Below, piece after piece: positions 58,031 through 64,000 of a stretch of 64,000 bases of DNA (positions are counted from its first letter, which is position 1; each line of letters starts with the position of its first letter). Origin of the DNA: Cristatella mucedo. Taxonomy: Eukaryota > Bryozoa > Phylactolaemata > Cristatellidae. Under the pieces are notes generated by a model. The model saw only the letters and a list, made by a program, of their open reading frames with translations, had not been told where the DNA came from and did not search any database. The stretch lies in the NCBI GenBank assembly GCA_009760855.2, contig WPIO01000022.1:2299001-2363000 (forward strand). Reading direction: 5' to 3'. Made by a program: the position numbers and the translations under genes.

Positions 58031-58312
58031 ATGGCCAGCACGTGTGCCTACGTTCCATACACGAAACTCAACGATGATTCCCTACCCGGCGCTGACGCAA
58101 AAGAACTCTTAAGCTTTGCAATCAGTGGGGCGAGCTCACCAGCTAGGTCAGCAGACATTCAGGCCTGCCTTCCAAGACAAAGTTTTCCGAGAGTTTTCAC
58201 GCTAATTTCCACATACAACCCGTGCATTCTGCCTGCCATTATGGACAGGCGAGTTTTCACAGCAATGAATTGGGAGCAAAGTATGAGCGTACCTATCGCA
58301 GACAACAAATGA
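58031..58312 (+). CDS. Unassigned 93-codon ORF
   Basis: ATG to stop (YVPYTKLNDDSLPGADAKEL in the first half). The first half has a coding-like codon pattern; the second half does not. No family recognised. Confidence 0.2.
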   Translation: MASTCAYVPYTKLNDDSLPGADAKELLSFAISGASSPARSADIQACLPRQSFPRVFTLISTYNPCILPAIMDRRVFTAMNWEQSMSVPIADNK

Positions 58313-58739
58313 GGAAAATAAACAACAAAGGAAGCCACTCACTGCCACACTGCCAAAACTCAACAGAAACGCCACGTATGGCAAAATCTACAGCACAAAG
58401 AGACTGAAGACGAAGCCCGCAAATTTTACACTGTCAAAGCTCAGCAAAAGCTTCACGACAAAGTAAAAAAAATAACAGAAAAAGACTGAAGGTAAGATTA
58501 AAGCACGTGACCACTGGGCTTTTCACTAGGTCAGCAGTCGGACACAGGATCGCATTGTAATGCAACATTGAACTTTACCTTGATCTTTCAGGGCATTAGC
58601 TAATATAATATGCATATATATACGCACACTGTCCATAACATATAAATACTCAATACAAACAACTCAGATAGCAGGTAGAAGCATTTGCACAACAGCCCTC
58701 TTCTGTTGTAGTCACAGTTAAGTACACTGTAGTAGTATC

Positions 58740-59275
58740 TATCAGCCAAGCAACGGATCGATTTCAAGGGTTTGTCGCTCACTTTTAGGTCACTTATTTC
58801 TTTGGCTCCAGCCTATCTCTCACATCTACTCCCCCACCAGGCCAAGCATCATACCACCTGCTTTTCGGAATCCAACAGTCTACCAATACCTCGTACAAAC
58901 CTCAAATCCTTTGGAGACCGTGCATTTAGCTCGTATGCTCCCAAAGCCTGGAACTCACTCCCGACTTTCGTCAGAACGTCCCCTGACTTGACCACATTTA
59001 AAAAGAACTTAAAAACACACCTATTTATGACAGCATTTAGTGGGTCCCTGTGATTCGTCCTTCGTGTGCTTATGCATGCTGATACTGTGCATGCTGCCAC
59101 TAACCACATTTGCATGCTGACCCTGTGCATGTCACCCCTAACCATGTTATTCACTTTGTTCATCAAGCGTGATATTACTCATCATTCAATCGCGTTTCCC
59201 TTTGCAGCAAATGTAAAGCGCCTAGAAAGAGATTGAGTTCTCTGAGGGTGCTTTATCAAGTGCATTATTATTATC
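58740..59275 (+). mobile_element. LINE family A, 3' fragment
   Basis: A 93-codon frame of the C-terminal block (AYLSHLLPHQAKHHTTCFSE) followed by the family 3' UTR and tail. Confidence 0.85.
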
Positions 59276-59724
59276 TATCCTTAAACGTGTTGAGATGGTT
59301 GACATTCCTCCAATGCAATGTTCCCAATCCTATGAATCCCACGTACTTAATTAACCCAATGAGGTAGATCAACAGACACTCAGCTGCATTGGTTTTTATA
59401 TGTCTTGTAGAGACTCAAAATGTGGAATAGTATTCTATCAGCCACGAAATCTCCCTCCAATGGAGCTAGAGGTGTTTAAAAGTAAAAGAGCCTTCTTCTA
59501 CCTTGAGCTCCTTCATATTGGTTGTTCTTATTGGCTAGCTTGAGCAAATGTAAGCCTGTCACAATGCCAAGCAGCAGGAAGTAGTTTGCAAAGCAAAAGT
59601 AAATTACGATTTACATAAATATATTGGTCAAAAGTGAAAGAACATTATAACACCAGCCAAAAACATGCTGCCATAAACAATTAACCAGGTCAGCATTCCT
59701 AGGATTATGTACAAGTGCAGTTAC
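59276..59724. other. Intergenic segment
   Basis: No recognised element. Confidence 0.4.
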
Positions 59725-59844
59725 ATTGTATGTGTTCGATGAACTAGGCACGAAATTGACGACCTTCAACTTCAAGCTGTTAAAGCCGCCGTTCGCTCCG
59801 TTTGATCTATCAGCAATTTCAAGTTCTCCACAAAGAGATCGCAT
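59725..59844 (-). CDS. Candidate exon, unassigned
   Basis: 120 bp between TTGGCTATTACAG and AAT/GTAACT, encoding SLCGELEIADRSNGANGGF and NSLKLKVVNFVPSSSN. Codon pattern is coding-like. It does not resemble the missing end of TRAPPC4. A weaker plus-strand frame overlaps. Confidence 0.3.
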
Positions 59845-59904
59845 CTGTAATAGCCAAGAAGCACCGATCAACCTCACCCACTATAAGCACACTGGTTTAT
59901 TTAC

Positions 59905-60670
59905 AGCATCTCACACAACAAAGAGAAAGTGAGAAGCATTGCTGAGCCAGGATCAGTTGAAGTAACTACTAGCATGCAACAGCCCAGGACGGTTGAAAAG
60001 GATATGTCATTGATGGCAGCAGCATAGTAGATGTCTTTTCGTAAGAATCGTGGAGTCAGTTCCACAGTCTATGACCTGCAGAGCAAAAGCTTCTCTTGCT
60101 GACGTTCTTTAAGCAGAGCAATGGAACAGCTAAATGCATTGTCTGTAGAGGACCTGAGAGCATGAGGAGGCTGAAACCGGTGCAGTAGCTCAGCTAGGTA
60201 GGGAGCCAAGCCGTGGAGGGCCTTGTGGGGTCATTATAAGAACTTTAGTCCGTATCTGCTGATCAACTAGCAGCCATCCAAGCTCTTTTTGCCGACACCC
60301 AGGATCGACTGTCTGTAAGGCAAGCATTCAGTTTATGAGTCACTTCGGCAGATGCCGACGGTTTAAATGACAAATATAGCTGAGTATCGTCAGTATAAAA
60401 GTGATAAGCCGATTCCAAGGGCCCGAATCAATCTTACCAGAGGTTTAGTATAAATGGAGAACTGCAAAGGGCCGAGGACGGAACCTTGTGGGACTTCACA
60501 GATGACTGGTCTGGTGGATGAAACCCGAGCACGACACAGATTGAGCACGACCGGGCAAGTACACGACCGGGCAAGTACACGTCCGGACAAGTACGATTTG
60601 AACTACGCCAGTGCCTCGTTTGCCTGACCGATCGTTGTTCTCAATCGTTCAAGTAGGATATCGGTAAGTC
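59905..60670 (-). mobile_element. LINE family B, decayed 3' half
   Basis: Reverse 3' UTR and RT remains (60390-60590; EVPQGSVLGPLQFSIY), with stops. Confidence 0.75.
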
Positions 60671-61504
60671 ATTTACGGGATGCACACGTGCCCTGGGATG
60701 AATTAATACTACATCAGCCCGAAGAAGGGGTTTCGAAGTATGGCAGAAATGTTGTCTCATAAGACTAACAAAGATAGCTCTCCATCGCATGCGTTAGTTT
60801 GCAAATGACAACGTAGCACACGCTTCCTCTCCGTTCTCAAGCCGTACGTCCTAAAGCTAAAGGCTTCCAGCTTGCTCGGCTAAGTGCATCACCGAGCTGA
60901 GCAGGCTGCACTACCTCCTGATCTTAGTCCTTAGCAGCGAGACACTAGCACTTCACCACCAAGGTCTTGGGTTCGAGCCAAGCAGCAAGCAACTTCTCTG
61001 TGGCCTGCTGCAAGCGGGTGAAAGCACTCTCCTGCATCGATCGAAATGAGATCGTTGAACAGGCTGCCCCTTTCTTGTTCCTTTTACTGGCTACATCATC
61101 ATGACAGGTCCTCTATGCCTAAAAGGTAAGCTGTTACACTTCTTCCATTCTTACGTAACAAGCACCTACTTTTGACAGGACTTGGACTGCAGCAAGAAGT
61201 TAAGGTTACTGAATTTGCAAGCTCCACTCGCCTGTCAACCAACAGTCGCGCATACTCGACGTGAGCCGCACTGGAGTGAGCTTGCACAGGCCTTAGAGTG
61301 ACTGGTCAACAAGCAACATTAGTGCTGCAACACCCACCTCCTCGAATTTTCCCTTTGGCCTAGCACTCGTGCTACACTGCAAGTACCAGAAGAATGATCG
61401 ACAAACCTGGCCCAGCGTCGGTTCAGCAAAACACACAGCATTCAACTATCCATAGAAGCTCTCCAAGATAGCCCTATCTCTCGTGGGCGTGAGGCACACT
61501 GGTT
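60671..61504. other. Intergenic segment
   Basis: A GGGTTCGAGCC box at about 60970 suggests an old SINE-1-like piece. Nothing else recognised. Confidence 0.35.
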
Positions 61505-61672
61505 TAAAAAGTATAGGTTAGCTGATTTAGCAGCTTCATTCATACAGAAGGCAAAATAATCTTAACGGCTGTCACTGCTGCTCGCACTTGGCAATAAAGG
61601 ATCGCCCACTGCAGGATTCAAACCCACAACCTCGGTCGTGAAGAGCAAGCACCTTACCTCCTGGGCATACAC
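61505..61672 (-). mobile_element. SINE-1 copy
   Basis: Reverse copy with body GGCAATAAAGGATCGCCCAC and box B GGATTCAAACCC. Confidence 0.75.
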
Positions 61673-61975
61673 ACACCTGCCAACACCAACTTGATGGCCT
61701 TAGAAGATCTTAAGCCTTAACCTCTGTACAGGAAATGGTACAGCCGAGATAGCTGCACTCCTTAGCGAGAGCAGGTGGGTGCCCATGCAAGCCCCTGCTC
61801 TCATGAGATAGTCCCAGGACAATAAACACATGCACGCATATGAAGTGCAGCTAACGGCAAACGCTAACGGCCGGAACTGACGATGTACAGATGTACGATT
61901 TTGCACTATCGTATTCTATCATCATATGCATCAGTATCGATGGTATACGAAGTTGCCGCTGTACTTGGATGCTCG

Positions 61976-62084
<109 letters not shown>

Positions 62085-62321
62085 CGTGCACATGCGAATA
62101 TGTGCATGTATATTTAGCAGACCAAATGCACAATTTACCATAGGCAGCAGCATACACAAATTCCCTTAAAACATAGAAGGCAAATGGCAACCAGACTACT
62201 AATCCCCACACGTCATTCCACGAAATTAGTGTAAATGCTCTATAGTGCATGCACTTTGCAAAAGCCTACAGACTATACACTTGCACATTCAACAGGACAT
62301 GCGCAGATATGAGGAACTGAC

Positions 62322-62448
62322 CTGATCTGGTTGTCTATGGAGTAGAAAGGGTTCTTCAGTGCATAATCGGCATATATTTCATGTATTTTCTTGAGGAAGC
62401 TATCCATGCCTCCTTGCCGGGTGTCAGCCACAACAATAAACTTGATAC
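62322..62448 (-). CDS. TRAPPC4: TRAPPC4 exon (C-terminal longin part)
   Basis: 127 bp, acceptor TACTATATAG, donor AG/GTCAGT, phase 1 to 2. It covers [20 protein letters not shown] and [20 protein letters not shown]. Confidence 0.92.
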
Positions 62449-62809
62449 CTATATAGTAAATGTGCCACCAAAACAGACATTTTCGGCAAAGCCATCGCTT
62501 TAAGTGGCTGGTCGGTAGCACAAGGAGCAGCACGTGGCATGACACGTGACCTACGCTAGCATTGTCTACCTGTTAGTGTCTGACTACAGTACAGTCTGAA
62601 TCCGTCGGACTCGAGCACTTGTATTCCTGACGACTTTGCCTCCGGCGACAGCTGGCATCCAAAAGCAAACAGACTGCAGCAGAGAATGGTGTGTGATCTT
62701 CACAAAGCAAGGCGATGGTGGACTAGATCGAGGGAGAAACACAATTGACAAAGCGCATGCCTCATCCTGCCTGCCACAGGCTGATGATCTGACCTGACCT
62801 TGGTGCCAT

Positions 62810-62900
<91 letters not shown>

Positions 62901-63172
62901 CTCTCTCTGTCTCTCCTTCCACCCCTTTGCTTTCCCTCTTTCTCTCCTGTCTATGTACTGTTTTTGTCTCTCAGTCTGCATCTAATATATATCCTACCCA
63001 TGAAAAGTGCTTGCAAGGATGATCCTCTCATTAGATGTCAGAGGTGGCCGGCCAAACTTGATGGAGACAGGGTAATTTTCCTCTTTTGAAAGGAAATCCA
63101 GAATGTCGACACCGTTGTCAAGCTGCTTTCCCTGTGCCGACCGGCCATTGACCGATAATATCGCATGTCCCA
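62322..63172 (-). CDS. TRAPPC4: TRAPPC4 (synbindin), three internal exons
   Basis: Exons 62998-63172, 62570-62673 and 62322-62448 join in phase to about 135 residues. TRAPPC4 is a core longin-fold subunit of the TRAPP complexes that tether ER-to-Golgi vesicles and activate Rab1. Matches to the human protein are clear: [53 protein letters not shown] and [13 protein letters not shown]. The N-terminal exon (about 58 residues) is upstream of 63172 and probably beyond the window. The final exon (about 25 residues) was not found. Confidence 0.9.
62570..62673 (-). CDS. TRAPPC4: TRAPPC4 exon (middle)
   Basis: 104 bp, acceptor TCTCTGCTGCAG, donor CAG/GTAGAC, phase 2 to 1. It covers [20 protein letters not shown] and [14 protein letters not shown]. 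Confidence 0.88.
62815..62896. repeat. (CT)n microsatellite in a TRAPPC4 intron
   Basis: About 82 bp filling a quarter of the 324-bp intron; GA on the transcript. Confidence 0.95.
62998..63172 (-). CDS. TRAPPC4: TRAPPC4 exon (inserted PDZ-like part)
   Basis: 175 bp, acceptor TTCATTTACAG, donor GG/GTAGGA, phase 1 to 2. It covers [19 protein letters not shown] to RIILASTFH, the PDZ-like insertion that marks this TRAPP subunit. Confidence 0.9.
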
Positions 63173-63484
63173 CTGTAAATGAAGGTGCAAAATTTAACTG
63201 GGCTGCCATCTTACTTAAGAAAGTGATCGGTGCCACATAAACCAGACACGGCATCGTATTGCCGGCGGTGAGTTGGTGACCAGGTCATTTGCGTGACACG
63301 AGGCCAGGTCAAGCACAACACTATGGTGTGCGAAAAGCAGCAGCAGCAACAGCAGCAGCAGAAGACAATAGCCGATGAGAGCAATAGTAACAACCAGCAG
63401 CTGAGGACTGGCTAGCCACGATTGGTTGCATTTAGCGGCTACTGCGTCGTTGCCATTAGCCAGAGAGCTGTGCACAGAAACCTT

Positions 63485-64000
63485 ATAATAATAATAATAA
63501 TGCACTTGATAAAGTGCCCTCAGAGAACTTAATCTCTTTCTAGGTGCTTTACATTTGCTGCAAAGTGAAATGCAATTGAATGGTAAGTAAAATCATGCTT
63601 GAAAAACAAACAAAAATGAATAATATGGTTAGGGGTGACATGCACAGGGTCAGCATGCAAATGTGGTTAGTGGCAGCATGCACAGTGTCAGCATGCATAA
63701 GCACATCAAGGACGAATCACAGGGACCTGCTAAATGCTGTCCTAAATAGATGTGTTTTTAAGTTCCTTTTAAACGTGGTCAGGTCAGGGGATGTTCTGAC
63801 GCAGGTCGGGAGGGAGTTCCAGGCTTTGGGAGCATACGAACTAAATGCACGGTCTCCAAAGGATTTGAGGTTTACACGAGGTGTTTGTAGACTGTTGGAT
63901 TCCAAAAAGCGGGTGGTACGATGCTTGGCCTGATGGGGGAGTATATCTGAGAGATAGGCTGGAGCCAAAGAATGAAATGACTTATAGACCTTTAGCAGCC
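63485..64000 (-). mobile_element. LINE family A, copy running off the window
   Basis: Reverse 3' tail (AGAGAACTTAATCTCTTTCT) and the C-terminal block (63717-63968; MAPAYLSDILPHQAKHRTTR). It lies in the TRAPPC4 intron upstream of the first exon found. Confidence 0.85.

Overview
This window is nuclear DNA of a metazoan, most likely an invertebrate. The evidence is two animal-type genes with many small GT-AG exons, dense short tandem repeats, tRNA-derived SINEs, two CR1/L2-like LINE families, DNA-transposon derivatives and solo-LTR-like repeats. The species cannot be named from the sequence. Most long open frames are shadows of repeats or pieces of LINE reverse transcriptase. Both host genes had to be assembled exon by exon from splice signals, reading phase and protein resemblance.

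Region 1 (about 0.9-45.4 kb, minus strand) is one large gene of the C2CD2/C2CD2L (TMEM24) family, reconstructed here as 15 phase-consistent exons encoding about 789 residues. It has an N-terminal membrane segment, an SMP lipid-transfer domain, a C2 domain, a Ser-rich linker and a basic C-terminal tail. That is the layout of an ER-anchored lipid transporter at ER-plasma membrane contacts. Its introns hold nearly all the repeats: LINE family A (many copies, one with a long uninterrupted RT frame at 34.2-35.8 kb), LINE family B, two SINE families, a pogo/Tigger-like MITE, a foldback element with TTAA target duplications, and a CAG/CTG tract of about 247 units only 45 bp past the exon 5 donor.

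Region 2 (45.4-62 kb) is intergenic and repeat-built. It contains a 240-bp near-exact copy of the C2CD2L first exon inside a LINE B element, two 725-bp TGTA...TACA solo-LTR-like repeats, and a diverged satellite of about 170 bp whose unit orientation flips near 53.47 kb. A MITE interrupts the array in one half and an LTR in the other. A few short unassigned coding-like stretches lie at 55.4-59.9 kb.

Region 3 (62.3-63.2 kb, minus strand) holds three consecutive exons of TRAPPC4 (synbindin), a TRAPP vesicle-tethering subunit. Its first exon lies beyond the window and its last exon was not found. The window ends inside another LINE A copy.
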